DNA from: Aplidium turbinatum | Taxonomy: Eukaryota; Chordata; Ascidiacea; Aplousobranchia; Polyclinidae | Assembly (NCBI GenBank): GCA_918807975.1 | Contig: OU964922.1 | Location: 21,998,329 to 22,062,328, forward strand | Length of the DNA stretch: 64,000 nucleotides | Reading direction: 5' to 3' | Shown: piece by piece, positions 55,401 through 64,000 of the stretch | Layout: each line of letters opens with the position of its first letter | Numbering within the stretch: the first letter of the stretch is position 1 | The notes under the pieces: generated by a model | The model's database searches: none | What the model was told of the DNA's origin: nothing | Seen by the model: the letters and a program-made list of their open reading frames with translations, nothing else | Made by a program: the position numbers and the translations under genes

Positions 55401-58038
55401 GACCAAAAACCTGGAGTACCGACAGCCTTTGTGAAGGATGTCAGGGTGCTTATGGAAGTGTGTCAAGAGATGGGAAATCCCTTTCTAGAGAGCTCTCAAG
55501 ATTTACTGGTCCTTGACACGAAGGACATCGTGGAAACCCCAGTGGCAGAAACTGCGAGAAAGATTGAATCCCTTGGTGAGAAGCAATATACAATGTTTGT
55601 TTAAGAAAGGCTGGAACAATGTGCGAAGCCAGTTACAGACACAGCGACCAAGAACAAGTTGCCGCTCGTCAGTCGGCCACAGACCAAGACGCAGTCAAAG
55701 CAGTGAAGAGTGACTGCAGTCTCTTCTCGAGGCTGTATATTGCATGTCAATCACGTGACGGGGATCTTGACCAGTTTTTCTCCCATGAGAACCAGGCAGC
55801 TCCATCTTCATAATTTACAGGAAACTAACTGCGCATTGGAGTCAAAGCAGATCTATTACACTGCCTGAAATCAGACCAAACTGAAACCACTAGAGCACAT
55901 GTGGTTGATGCCATAATCCTTGATGGGGCAGCTATTGTTCAAATGCTTAATCCTGTTGCGGCAAAGACCTTTGAAAAGTATATGAACACAGCTTTTGCAC
56001 CTTACATCTTCACTCAACTGGAAAAGGTCCAAAGACTGGACCTCGTCTGGAATGTATATCTGCCTGACAGCCTGAAGGCGACGACCAGACAAAGGAGGAG
56101 TAAGGGCAACAGGAAAAGAGTGGCTCCCTTTACTGTTATGCCTAAGAACTGGAAGGACTTCCTTCGTGTTGACCAAAACAAGACTGAACTTTTTGGTTTC
56201 TTGTCACGAAAGACCATTCGTCTTCCAATTGCTGATGGCAAGAAAATGTATGCGACCTGTGGAATTGATGTCCTGTGCTCTCCTGCCAAGTTCGACTTGA
56301 CCAACCTCTCCCCATGTTCTGAGGAGGAGGCGGATACACGCATGCTTCTACGTGGAAGATGCTGTCCAGAAGGGGATGAGAAAGGTGACCATATGCATCT
56401 ACTGATGTAGTGGTACTGGCTGTGGCTTCCTTCAATCACATTAACTCTGACGAGCTGTGGATAGCTCTTGGTACTGGGTCCAGCTTCCGGTACATAACTG
56501 TTCACCGTTTGGCTGCTGCCATGAACCCCAGACGATGTGCTACTCTCCCAGTCTTTCATGCTCCCATAGGGTGCGACACTGTGTCTGCATTCGCTGGCAG
56601 AGGGAAGAAGACTGCCTGGGAGATTTGGACAGTTTTCCCAGAGGTGACTAATGCTTTCAAAGAACTACTACGCATGCGAAGTGATGTCAGTGAGGAGTCA
56701 ATGTCACTGCTTGAGCGCTTCGTTGTGCTGATGTATGACTGCACCAGCGACATCATGCATGGAAGTGAACGACGCTTGGAAACAGCTCTTCGCACACAAG
56801 TCGAGGGCTCTAGAAAACATTCCTCCTACGCAGGCAGCATTTCAGCAACACATCAAGCGGGCTTCTTTCCGGGCCAACTGTTGGAACCAAACTCTGGTCC
56901 TAAATCCCATCTAATTGGGGCTGGACAAAGAAGGCTTCTGGGTGGCAGCCTCTCTGGACGACACTGCCAGAGGCATCAAAATCTTGCCAAGAACTGATCC
57001 ACTGCAACTACAAGAAGGGGTGTAGCCTACAGGCTAATGCAAGTGCACCAAGGCTGCACTGAAGTGCACTGCATTATGTGCATGTTCGGGAGACTGTTAG
57101 CTGCGATGACACACCTCGACATTTATGCGGCAATATGGATAATTCGTCTGTATATGTATCATTACCGATATGTACTATTCATGTGTCTGAGGCCCGCCTA
57201 GCCTCACTGTAGCCTACTTCAAGCTTTTATAGCCTCTGTCTAATGTACATTAAACATTACACAGCAGAAAATTATCTTAACATGTCTTTCAAATAATTCC
57301 CGAGACAAACAAACTGCACCAGAATAGTGAAAAACTGTAATTTAGATCATTGACCTCTCAAGGTCATTAGAGGTCAACTTAGGCTACTTCCCGATCTTAA
57401 AATGAATCTTATGATATTATGTACTAACGCTGGTAAAAATATCATGCTTTAATAATTATCATAACATGTCTTTCAAATAATTCCCGAGACAGACACAGCC
57501 TACTGCACCAGAATCTTGAAAAACTGTAATTTAGGTCATGTTTAGGTCATTGACCTCTCAAGGTCATCAGAGGTCAAATCTGACTTACCTCCCAATCTTA
57601 AAATGATCCTTATGATATGTACTAACACTGGTGAAAATTTCATGCTTTAGTCATAATTTGCACAATGGTTATGATAACCCGCTGCACTAATATGTCGTAA
57701 GGGGTCGACATGGTTGTAAAGGTTAAGAATCACTCCTTCCAGCTGCTTGAAGATATGCTTGAGCCGTAGAAAAAAGTTGATTTATTATATCTAAGTGCAT
57801 ACCTACCTGACACTTTTTTTTCTGATATAGGATCGGACGCATCTTTGATAGAGTTTAATTCCGTTTTTACTGATGTATGTTTGCCGAAAGGTATCGGGTA
57901 AACTTCAGGTGTTTTTGCGAAAACCTTGTCGCTTAGCCCACAATCACAACTGTAGCTCTTTTCAATATTATGCAACATCATAATCAACAAGCAGCAAGCA
58001 GACATCGCACAAATGAAAACCTTAGTATAACTCTTCAT
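37432..58038 (-). CDS. Golgi carbohydrate sulfotransferase (sulfotransferase family 2, CHST8-14-like), five exons, 355 aa
   Basis: Exons in transcript order are 57807-58038, 48995-49145, 48049-48240, 44767-44907 and 37432-37783. All phases fit and total 1,068 bases. The start gives a type II anchor (VFICAMSACCLLIMMLHNI) after a short basic cytoplasmic tail. Exon 2 holds the PAPS 5'-phosphosulfate loop LLKVASTTLQKLL. Exon 3 holds the 3'-phosphate motif ISRHPLERVVSGYIDKL. Exon 5 has DRHWKPQVDICQPCAFNYS and the terminal LYREDFLFYNYDP block typical of the family. Known relatives move sulfate from PAPS to sugars such as GalNAc of chondroitin or dermatan in the Golgi lumen. The size matches vertebrate CHST11-like enzymes. 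The exact acceptor cannot be told. The third donor (gtacgt) was chosen to keep phase; a downstream gttaag would break it. Over 19 kb of intron is largely mobile DNA. Confidence 0.88.
39368..39682. repeat. Large foldback hairpin
   Basis: The arms 39368-39500 and about 39530-39682 are nearly exact reverse complements, for example CTAAAAAGATATTATTAAAA and its complement, around a short centre. It is probably a foldback MITE in intron 4 of the sulfotransferase gene. The right arm carries two extra TAGGCTA insertions that the left arm lacks. Confidence 0.85.
40085..40903 (+). CDS. LINE ORF1 protein (272 aa)
   Basis: It is intact. Residues about 30-125 form a Lys/Glu-rich coiled coil. Then come LEQYERRKNLEFVGIP and EIIAAHR, the pattern of the ORF1 domain in L1/CR1-type elements, with an RRM-like fold and a basic C-terminal region. 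Such proteins bind the element's RNA as its ribonucleoprotein partner. The ORF2 start is 91 bases downstream. Confidence 0.85.
   Translation: MPSEKSRKSGTSVREGDSDSSNQNSLDKMVEKCMPRMKELINKAMERLVKKHEEEVLLLKTEIEQLKDSQNFICNKYEELKKQYETVVKSNKVQETEIEKLNTSAKKLETKTNKECIKLDNLEQYERRKNLEFVGIPVKKNEDICNIVIQLASKLDVEVKEDEIIAAHRRQQKDDAKPPAVIVRFSNRNVRNSIYKNRKAARDQVFPIEGMRELYINENLTQQRKRLFWLGKQKAKSKKYRYVWTTNGRIYVRKSDGFDSIIINKEDDLKKL
40995..43968 (+). pseudogene. LINE ORF2: AP endonuclease and reverse transcriptase, 3' part broken
   Basis: The frame is open for 792 codons. The endonuclease has CHVNIVSLNKN, LCLTETRL, GSIYRHP, LGDFNIDF and SDHLPIM, covering the catalytic Asn, Glu, Tyr, Asp and Ser-Asp-His residues. 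The reverse transcriptase has KVIPIYKSG, NYRPIS, FIDLKKAFDTVNHEI, GVPQGSVLGP and the catalytic YADDT. An in-frame TGA at 43371-43373 stands where relatives carry Trp. A frameshift follows near 43550 and another stop at 43754. The conserved C-terminal tail (KVWDSLPQNMKK) continues to about 43965. The catalytic core looks whole, but the C-terminal region would be lost. Confidence 0.88.
45319..46648. mobile_element. hAT-type non-autonomous element, family 4, carrying a nested insertion
   Basis: The ends CAGGGGCGCCGGAACG and CTTCCGGCGCCCCTG are inverted. The perfect 8-bp duplication GTTGTAAC lies at 45311-45318 and 46649-46656. Its 1,330 bp include 894 bp of family D, so the element itself is about 430 bp. 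It lies in intron 3 of the sulfotransferase gene. Confidence 0.9.
45533..46426. mobile_element. Unclassified DNA element, family D, copy 2 (894 bp), nested
   Basis: It begins CAAGCCTTAAAGC and ends GAAGGCCTG. TACTGT flanks both sides exactly (45527-45532 and 46427-46432), a 6-bp target duplication. It is homologous to 28765-29589 and inserted into the hAT-type element, so it is younger than that insertion. Confidence 0.75.
47249..47462 (+). mobile_element. tRNA-derived SINE, family B, copy 2
   Basis: The head GCTGCATAGCCGAGTGG and the block GGCGCCGGTTCGACACC are tRNA-like A and B boxes. The body matches the reverse complement of 30713-30912. It lies in sulfotransferase intron 3. Confidence 0.72.
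49623..50866. mobile_element. hAT-type non-autonomous element, family 5 (1,244 bp)
   Basis: It starts CAGGGGCTCCTGACAC and ends CTCTAACGGAGCTCATG. The perfect 8-bp duplication CTAGTGTG lies at 49615-49622 and 50867-50874. G-rich and C-rich patches lie inside both ends. It holds a perfect 21-bp-arm palindrome at 50556-50600. It lies in sulfotransferase intron 1. Confidence 0.85.
50556..50600. repeat. Perfect palindrome, 21-bp arms with 3-base loop
   Basis: The left arm begins TTCTTCAACCACAGACATAT and the right arm is its exact reverse complement around CAG. It could extrude a cruciform. GAAATTATGAC occurs on both sides, hinting at a small insertion with duplication. Confidence 0.85.
51545..52297. 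mobile_element. hAT-type non-autonomous element, family 6 (753 bp), with nested foldback
   Basis: The ends CAGTCATTCTCAACG and GTTGAGAAACACTG are inverted. The perfect 8-bp duplication AGTTAGAG lies at 51537-51544 and 52298-52305. Inside are G-rich GGGGGCGGT patches, a run of 18 G at 52220-52237 and a foldback at 51945-52115. Confidence 0.9.
51945..52115. repeat. Foldback repeat nested in a hAT-type element
   Basis: AGTCTCTAAAATCCTTACAG on the left is mirrored by CTGTAAGGGTTTTAGAGACT on the right. The homology continues through CTTATTC/GAATAAG near the centre. The arms are roughly 75-80 bases. Confidence 0.75.
53100..57100 (+). pseudogene. Academ-like transposase with XPG-type nuclease and CXC motif (broken)
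   Basis: Successive frames keep the order of a large protein common in corals, fish and other animals. These include KLYHVANLYKTRLEQLG, GLFTSGDVDNIDHNPSS, YFHGTDISL, SLFSRLYIACQSRDGDLDQFF, LDGAAIVQM, SEEEADTRMLL, DVVVLAVASF and GCDTVSAFAGRGKKTAW, then a C-terminal CXC motif ending CTALCACSGDC before the stop at 57098-57100. The Asp/Glu positions in DGAA, EEADTR, the DVVVLA segment and GCDTVS fit the metal-binding core of XPG/FEN nucleases. Many stops and frame changes are present, so it is not functional. One frame change near 57023 coincides with a TAGCCTA insertion. Confidence 0.75.
57279..57660. repeat. Tandem duplication of the Academ-like subterminal region
   Basis: CATGTCTTTCAAATAATTCC starts two units of about 185-190 bp, near 57281 and 57465. 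Each contains TTGACCTCTCAAGGTCAT and the TIR-proximal TCATGCTTTA block. The left end of the element has only one such unit (52660-52775, inverted). Confidence 0.8.
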
Positions 58039-60109
58039 GCTTCTAAAATAAACCTTTCTGTGTGGTTACACAAATCGTTCTTCTAAAGTCTAAACTAAAG
58101 CTTTGACAAGGAACAGGTTTGATAGTAAACAATGTGCTGCACAAAGTGAAAAAAGAAGAAACTTGTCGTTAAAGGTTCAAGTGAAACCGAACAATTTTAA
58201 ATTTTACTTCTTTTAAATCTTTCGCTCAATCTTCAGTCAACCAGCACTGGACGAGGACTCAAACTCTCACTAAGTGAGAAAAATCGCCCATAAACTGTCT
58301 TTCAGGTGACCCGGCGACCCAAAGAAGTTATTTTACCATAACCAGTGTTCGCACATCATCGGTGGTCATGGCTGAAGGCAATGTATCCAAATTTTAACAC
58401 AAGTTGCTTTACACATCCTTGTAGGCTACTATCTATCATAATGCCACTCTCCAAATTATTTTTTTTGTTTCCAAAATAACAGAGAACGTTTTTTTTTTAT
58501 AATAAACTTTTAGTGTTTTACTTTCAGGTCTAGGCCATAAAAACTGTGTTTGATTACCGAAAACCTGTTTTGTAACAGATTATGGCTAGTGCATGTCCTC
58601 TTATTGGAGGATTTGTCCTCTTTTCTCAAAAAAAATGAATTGTCCTTCCAAGATACTTAAAAGTGCTCAAATATCTTCTACTAATAAAACTTTGAGGGTA
58701 GAGATTGAAATCTATTTTTTGGAAGAGATGCCACGTGAACCGCACGCTGAATTACTAGCAGAAAGCTCGGTTTCTTTTACTGCATTATGCAAAGCTATGT
58801 TTTGCTTCAACCTCGATGGACTTAGTCAGTTTTTAGCAACTGTAGTCCAATAGGACCTTCAGGGTTTGAAGTAACAACGAGCAAAATATCAAGTTTCTTC
58901 ATTCTTCTTGATTTTTGGTGATCAAACAAATAAATCTGTTTTATTAGCGTAGTACGTAGGTAAGCTGGTGGTATGGAAACTAACAATAAAGAAATGTTAC
59001 AAAACAAAACATCTTCGTTTCTTTCAGAAATAGCTTAGCCTACTCAAGCAACACATTTAGTGCGTTATACGACACTATCGGCGGTCTAAAATTCTCACGA
59101 ATTTCTTTTGTGTTTCGAGCCCACAACGAAACAAATAGCTACCTACCGTACGAGTTACTTACTGCGGTCACAAGCACGCTTTAACGTTCGCGTTTTGTTG
59201 CTTCTACCTTTTTCTCGACCTTTGCTATGTTGACATGTATTGTTTTTGCTGTGATGGTCAGAAATAAAAACAACTGAACTTGTAGCGATCCATTATTTCG
59301 TCATATAAGTTTCCCTTTCTTGTACTAAAGTGAACTACTTTAACTTAAATTTATTTCCTAGTGTTTCTGTAATTTTCCATGTAAACTGCTCCCGAAGTAA
59401 ATAAGAAAAAGGGAACACAAAATAAAATGGTTTGTTCGTCCTTTGGCGAGAGCTCTATCAAATCGGACCAGCTCAAGCTGAGCTCAATTAGACAAAAAGC
59501 ACACATCAAACCAGTCCAGTTAGACCAGTTCAGCTCTCAGAAAACATTAAATTTATTGTTTAGTTAAAAATGTATTAATTCGTAATAGCTTAATGTTTCC
59601 CTGTTCTGCAATTTCACTATTTGGTAATGTTTAAATTCAATTTGTGTTAGAGACCTACAATATTGTATGAACACCTTCTGATAACTTAAAATTATAATTC
59701 GAATAACAATAATTGTGTGGAAATTATTTCATGGAGTCAGATAGCTAAATTAGATAGAATAGAACTTTCATCAAGCAGTTAGACAGCCTTAATATCAATT
59801 CAACTTATAAACAAACATAAGACCTTCAATAACAATAGACCTTACATCTATAATAAATGTAACCACAAACTGAGTTCAAAATAAAACAAGACAAACAGAT
59901 TTATCCAGAAGCTCTTGCTTCACTGCTGATTCACTGAATGTGATGGGTGATGTAGCGTGCGATCAGTATTTGTTCATGTGTAACGTAAAAACTTGAGTTG
60001 CATAAATAAATGCGATGAGGCGAACTAGGCAACTAGGCTATGACAACATGCTCGCAATCGCAACAAACAAGACATAGCCTACTGTTGCACTGGCTGTCTC
60101 CGCCCCACA
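58039..60109. other. Region upstream of the sulfotransferase gene, no gene recognised
   Basis: It should contain the sulfotransferase promoter and 5' leader. I saw no clear TATA box, coding exon or repeat pair. Confidence 0.35.
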
Positions 60110-60663
60110 CCTACTGCTTATCTACCAACTTCGGCTGGCATTGCTCCTGCTCATGTCCGTAGGGAAGAAGCCTCTCACAAACTGGCTTTGCATGCAAGAC
60201 TCGATCCTCAACACCTTCTCCACAGTCACTCTCAAAGATATGGACCAGTCAGACCTCAACGCCTGTCATCAAGGCGCCCATTCCATCGATATGCTACACA
60301 GCTTGTGGATAAGAACTTCAGCTGCATGGAGACATGGGGCCAGGAATGGAACGAGCTGCCACATATCCCTCCCCAGTTTTCAGTTATACCTGCACTCTCC
60401 ATCCCTCCTGGAGCAGACCTCTCAAAAAAGGCATGGGTCACATTGAGCAGGATCAGATGTGACGTTGGCTGCACTGGAGCTAATCTGTTTAGGTGGGGGT
60501 TGCACAATACGCCGATATGTGTCTGCGGAGCGGTAGAACAAACAATGCAACACATACTCCACGAATGTCCCATCTTACGGCCCCCAAGTGGAATCATCGG
60601 TATTCGACAACTGGACCCAACTACCGTATCATGGCTGCACGATGAGGCATTGCCAATCTAAGC
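60110..60663 (+). mobile_element. LINE 3' fragment with C-terminal zinc-binding block
   Basis: An open frame ends at 60661. It contains AGIAPAHVRREEASHKL, SRIRCDVGCTGANLFRWGL, then CVCGAVEQTMQHILHECPIL and PSGIIGIRQLDPTTVSWL. The C-x-C-G...EQT..H-x-x-x-EC pattern is the typical C-terminal end of Jockey/I/R1-like LINE proteins. The reverse transcriptase itself is missing. Clade uncertain. Confidence 0.75.
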
Positions 60664-60724
60664 TACTACAAGTCAAACGAGAGAGGAGAAGAAGAAGCGC
60701 TTTTCGTTCTTTAGGACTTGTTAG

Positions 60725-61429
60725 CAGTGGCGTAGCCAGAAAAAAAAATTGTGGGGGGCCAAATATTTGATGAATTGGAGAGAACGACAAAGTGTTTAAT
60801 TTAAGACATCGCCACCTGATGTGCAGTGGCGTATCTTGGTGGGTTAAGCAAGGGAAGCAATAAAGCTAAAGGGGGGTTAGAGCGTGCCGAAGGCACGCGT
60901 ATTGTAGGGGGGTCCTGGGGAATGCTCCCCTGGGAAATTTTTGCAAAATTACACTCAAGTAATGGATTATAGCGCTTTCTGGAAACACTTTCAGGGTAAT
61001 ATTTGTATGAAATTTATAGACAGATAAACAGCTATTAGCCTAACTTATTAAAGGTAGCTGTTTCACACGAACGCGCAAAAACTGCGGCTAAAATTAGAGA
61101 ACAAAAAACTCAGCTACAAAAAAACTACAAAAAAAACAACATTCTGAGTAAGCGATTCTGAAATTGCTTCCACAGATTAGTTAAAAGAAGCGTAAATCGC
61201 GTAAACTTTGCGCGATTTACGATTTGCAAAATTTATTGGTGTCTTTCTGTGTGTCTAAAACAAGTCCTGGGAGTGTTAATAGCCAGATGTCTGGGAAAAC
61301 GATATAAATTTATACAAATTAGGCTATATTATATTTTCAACAAAGAGTTCAACTTCGGAATCCAAACTTTGAAATTTTTTTGGGGGGGGAGCATGGCCCC
61401 TTTCGCCCCCCCCCCTGGCTACGCCTATG
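60725..61429. mobile_element. hAT-type non-autonomous element, family 7 (705 bp)
   Basis: The ends CAGTGGCGTAGCCAG and CTGGCTACGCCTATG are inverted. The perfect 8-bp duplication CTTGTTAG lies at 60717-60724 and 61430-61437. Inside, GTGGCGTATCTTGG at about 60826 resembles a second, related left end, so another element may be nested. Confidence 0.88.
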
Positions 61430-61560
61430 CTTGTTAGTAGGGGAGAGTGCAGGGCCGTGACAACAAAGAATGTGGCCCCCTCCGAACATAAGTCCGGGGC
61501 CCCTTCCAACGCAGAAACTGAAATGTGGTATTTATTTTACACAACATACAGGGTTCATAT

Positions 61561-61748
61561 TATGTATACACAGTAGAGGGCACAGTTTCGCTAATTAGCG
61601 AAGCTCACGCTTTGGTTAGCGGATTAGCATTTTCGCTAATATTTAGAAATTTTAGCGGACTCGTTAGCAAAAGTAAATTTATTGGAAATCCGCTGATTTC
61701 TTTGAAAGCTAAATTTTACATTAGCTGCGCCCACCACTGTGTATACAT
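61561..61748. repeat. Short inverted-repeat element (188 bp)
   Basis: TATGTATACACAGT at 61561-61574 is exactly inverted at 61735-61748. The interior repeats GCTAAT and TTAGCG words. It is probably a MITE. Because the flank GTATAC is itself palindromic, target duplication and inverted repeat cannot be told apart. Confidence 0.6.
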
Positions 61749-63284
61749 AGATCTACAGTGACAGTGTGGACATATATTCCATATTTGGGTAGAGAGGAAA
61801 CTCTTTTAAACCATAAACAGACATAATTCAGCAACAACAGTACATTTAACATTATAAAAACAAAAAGCGAACGTTTTCGGCTAGTCATACAGCCCTTTTC
61901 AAGCCTATAAGAAAAATACATATTAAAAGAAATGCTAAAGAATCATATAGTATCATAGCAAAAATATGGTCAAATCTAAACATTTGAGAAACTGTCTCGC
62001 TCACACAAAATGGTAACTGAAAATTACACAGCGCAACGGGTCAAGTATTTGAGAAGTAAAAATTAATTAATTGTTCAGAAAAGGAATCAGGCAGAATTAC
62101 CCAAGATTGACAGAAGCACAACACGAGATAGTGGCACAAACAAAGCAAATGCGAGAAGCACAAGACGTGATAATTCAATCAAAAACTGTTCAAAGATAAG
62201 AAGCTCCGCCAGAAAATAATTGCCTGTTGAGCCCTGGGTTTAAAGATTTACTTACTATCATACCACGACGATATACTCGTACCATACTACATCGTCATAC
62301 TGTTATCAAAACATTTTCCAACTAACCCCCCCCCCACTATTTTTCAACTATAATGTAAGCTCCAATGTAGCCTACTTGTTTTAAGCAGACATAGGCCTAC
62401 TGATAAATTTTTAATTTGAATAACTTGGAAAGTGCTATATATACGGTATCACAAGTTTTAACAACGAGTTTATTAAAAAAACGTTTTTACGGTGATTAGG
62501 TGTAGAATTCATTACATTTTGATTTCAAACCAAGTAAACATATTTGCTTACAACCCATGAAAATGTTTGTTGGTTGAAAAAAGAGTATCCAGTTAATTAG
62601 TGTGCAGTAAACTGACGTTTTTCAACTAACCCCAGGCATGGGGTTAGTTGGAAAATCAATTGTATGTTTGTTTATTTTAAATTTTTATTAAAAGTTAAAT
62701 TGACTGAATAATTATTTTTAGTTGTATGATAGAAGACACCATCGGTGATAATTTAAGTCGCTTCAAGTTGTAAGGTTATGCACCGATTGTTTTAAATTCC
62801 TTTTAAAAAAAAAACTTTCCGACTAAATCTAGATCCAAATAAATCTTAAATGAATCCCATGAATCTTAAATGAATAAATCCGAATAAATCTAGATCAAAA
62901 CAAAAAAAGTACATTATTAAATTGATGAAATATCTGATTATAAGGTAGATTGCTTTTGATTATTCGGTATAGATCGCCCATTTGAAAAAGTGTCTTAGTA
63001 GCTGTCAGATCGCTTTTTTCAGCTAGTTTTTCCCGCTTTTGATTTTGTAATTGAATGTAATTAATTACACATTTTCATTCAATTTTCCTAATTGTAATTG
63101 AAACTTTTGCAAGGATCAGAATGGTTGGAAGTTGTAACGCCTGGTTAGGCTACTCTAACCAAAAAATAAACAGCCCAAAATGTAAGCTGTAGATACGATA
63201 CTAAACTCATGTTTAGCAAACAAACGTTTCGAAAACTGTACTGTCTTCATCTTCGGTGCTATAAATGTAAGCAATTCCTAACAC
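61749..63284. other. Gene-less stretch
   Basis: No coding exon was recognised. AACTAACCCC-type words recur in both orientations near 62325 and 62630, and the sequence is otherwise AT-rich. Confidence 0.3.
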
Positions 63285-63701
63285 CAGTGCCGGTCTTTGG
63301 GGTGTGCAAACCGTGCGATCGCACAGGGCCCGCAAATTAGGGGGCCTGCAATTTACTCAGAAAATGCAGTAATTTTTGTTGTTAGCAACAAGAAAACATA
63401 TAGACTCAGCTTTATTTCCGAAAAATGCCAAAGAAAACATGATCTTATACTTTTGCTATGCCACCGGACAGCACCATTTTACAGTAATATTCATACCCAA
63501 ATTTTTGTTGAACATGCTCTCAGAATGCACCAAATTCAAAGTAATGTTTCAAAAATTTCTGGGGGAGGCCTCCAGACCCCCAGCCGTCAAACACCCCACC
63601 CCTTTCAAAATATTTAGCTACGCTACTGAATTGGATCATTGTCATTGGGGCCCGCAAAGCATATTCCGTGCAGGGCCCTAAACACCCTACGACCGGCACT
63701 G
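63285..63701. mobile_element. hAT-like non-autonomous element, family 8 (417 bp)
   Basis: It starts CAGTGCCGGTCTTTGGGGTG and ends CACCCTACGACCGGCACTG. The flanks CCTAACAC (63277-63284) and CCTGATAC (63702-63709) agree at 6 of 8 positions, consistent with an old, mutated target duplication. Confidence 0.7.
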
Positions 63702-64000
63702 CCTGATACCATTTAGTTTTAAACTTAATTGCGGCTGACGTCAGAAGAACCAATCAACAATTTATTAGAGAAACCAAAGAAAAGGTATCTTAAGTTTGTA
63801 ATGTGACATCAAGTAAGTAAAAGAATTTCGTTGAGACATTTCGTACATTGATGATCAAAGATATCTACTGAAGATAAGATAGTCCTCGGTAGGATGTGGA
63901 GTTTATGACTTTTCGAAAGTCCATAAAGAGTGGGAGTGGTAGCAGAAACACGAATTCTGGAATGATCTTCTGGTTAGAGGGCTTTAGCTGGTTTTAAATA

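Larger units (their letters stand above)
52494..57735 (+). mobile_element. Academ-like DNA transposon (5.2 kb), decayed
   Basis: The ends CAGTGGTTCTTAACC and GGTTAAGAATCACT are inverted, and the homology extends well inward: 52660-52775 matches 57545-57660 inverted. Between them lies one long broken coding region with an XPG/FEN-like nuclease part and a CXC motif, the combination known from Academ transposons. Academ elements usually make 3-4 bp target duplications; none is clear here. It inserted into sulfotransferase intron 1, its right end about 70 bases inside the donor of exon 1. Confidence 0.75.

Noticed and set aside
1-64000. Endogenous virus or LTR-type element
   Set aside because: No paired LTRs and no capsid-, envelope- or protease-like frame was recognised. 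All reverse-transcriptase remains have LINE features.

Overview
This is intron-rich, AT-rich animal DNA. No prokaryotic gene layout and no retrovirus-like element was recognised. Three kinds of host gene can be reconstructed exon by exon from splice signals and protein motifs: two tandem FG-GAP/VCBS-type beta-propeller genes on the + strand, a CELF/Bruno-type RNA-binding protein gene on the - strand, and a Golgi carbohydrate sulfotransferase gene on the - strand. A CHST-type sulfotransferase, a CELF1/2-like gene, CR1/L2-like LINEs, tRNA-derived SINEs and many hAT relics suggest a marine invertebrate, possibly a tunicate. That placement is inference.

Layout. 1-3502: 3' end of propeller gene 1, which ends in a membrane-spanning exon. 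5769-14395: complete ten-exon propeller gene 2, secreted, 451 aa. 17286-26729: CELF gene on the - strand, eleven exons, with its extreme 5' end unseen; it is convergent with gene 2. 26730-37431: about 10.7 kb with no recognised host gene, filled with SINEs, LINE 3' ends, hAT-type elements and an unclassified element. 37432-58038: five-exon sulfotransferase (355 aa) on the - strand, 20.6 kb long because its introns hold a nearly full-length LINE, several hAT-type elements, a three-level nest of insertions and a 5.2-kb Academ-like transposon. 58039-64000: no host gene, with a LINE fragment and more hAT-type elements.

Mobile DNA. Eight non-autonomous elements with CAG...CTG-like ends are flanked by perfect 8-bp direct repeats, and two more by near-perfect ones. 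This is the hallmark of hAT transposition, yet no hAT transposase gene was seen. The largest DNA transposon encodes a broken protein with an XPG/FEN-like nuclease region and a C-terminal CXC motif, as in Academ elements.

Most unusual signal. The words TAGGCTA/TAGCCTA (about 58 by hand count) and TAGGCCTA (about 11) are far commoner than base composition predicts. Four comparisons of duplicated sequence inside the window show how they arise: a TA dinucleotide becomes TA-GGC-TA, TA-GCC-TA or TA-GGCC-TA, a 5-6 bp insertion with TA duplication. They look like excision footprints of a TA-targeting transposon, or like a very short insertion process. They are absent from 13.9-28.2 kb.
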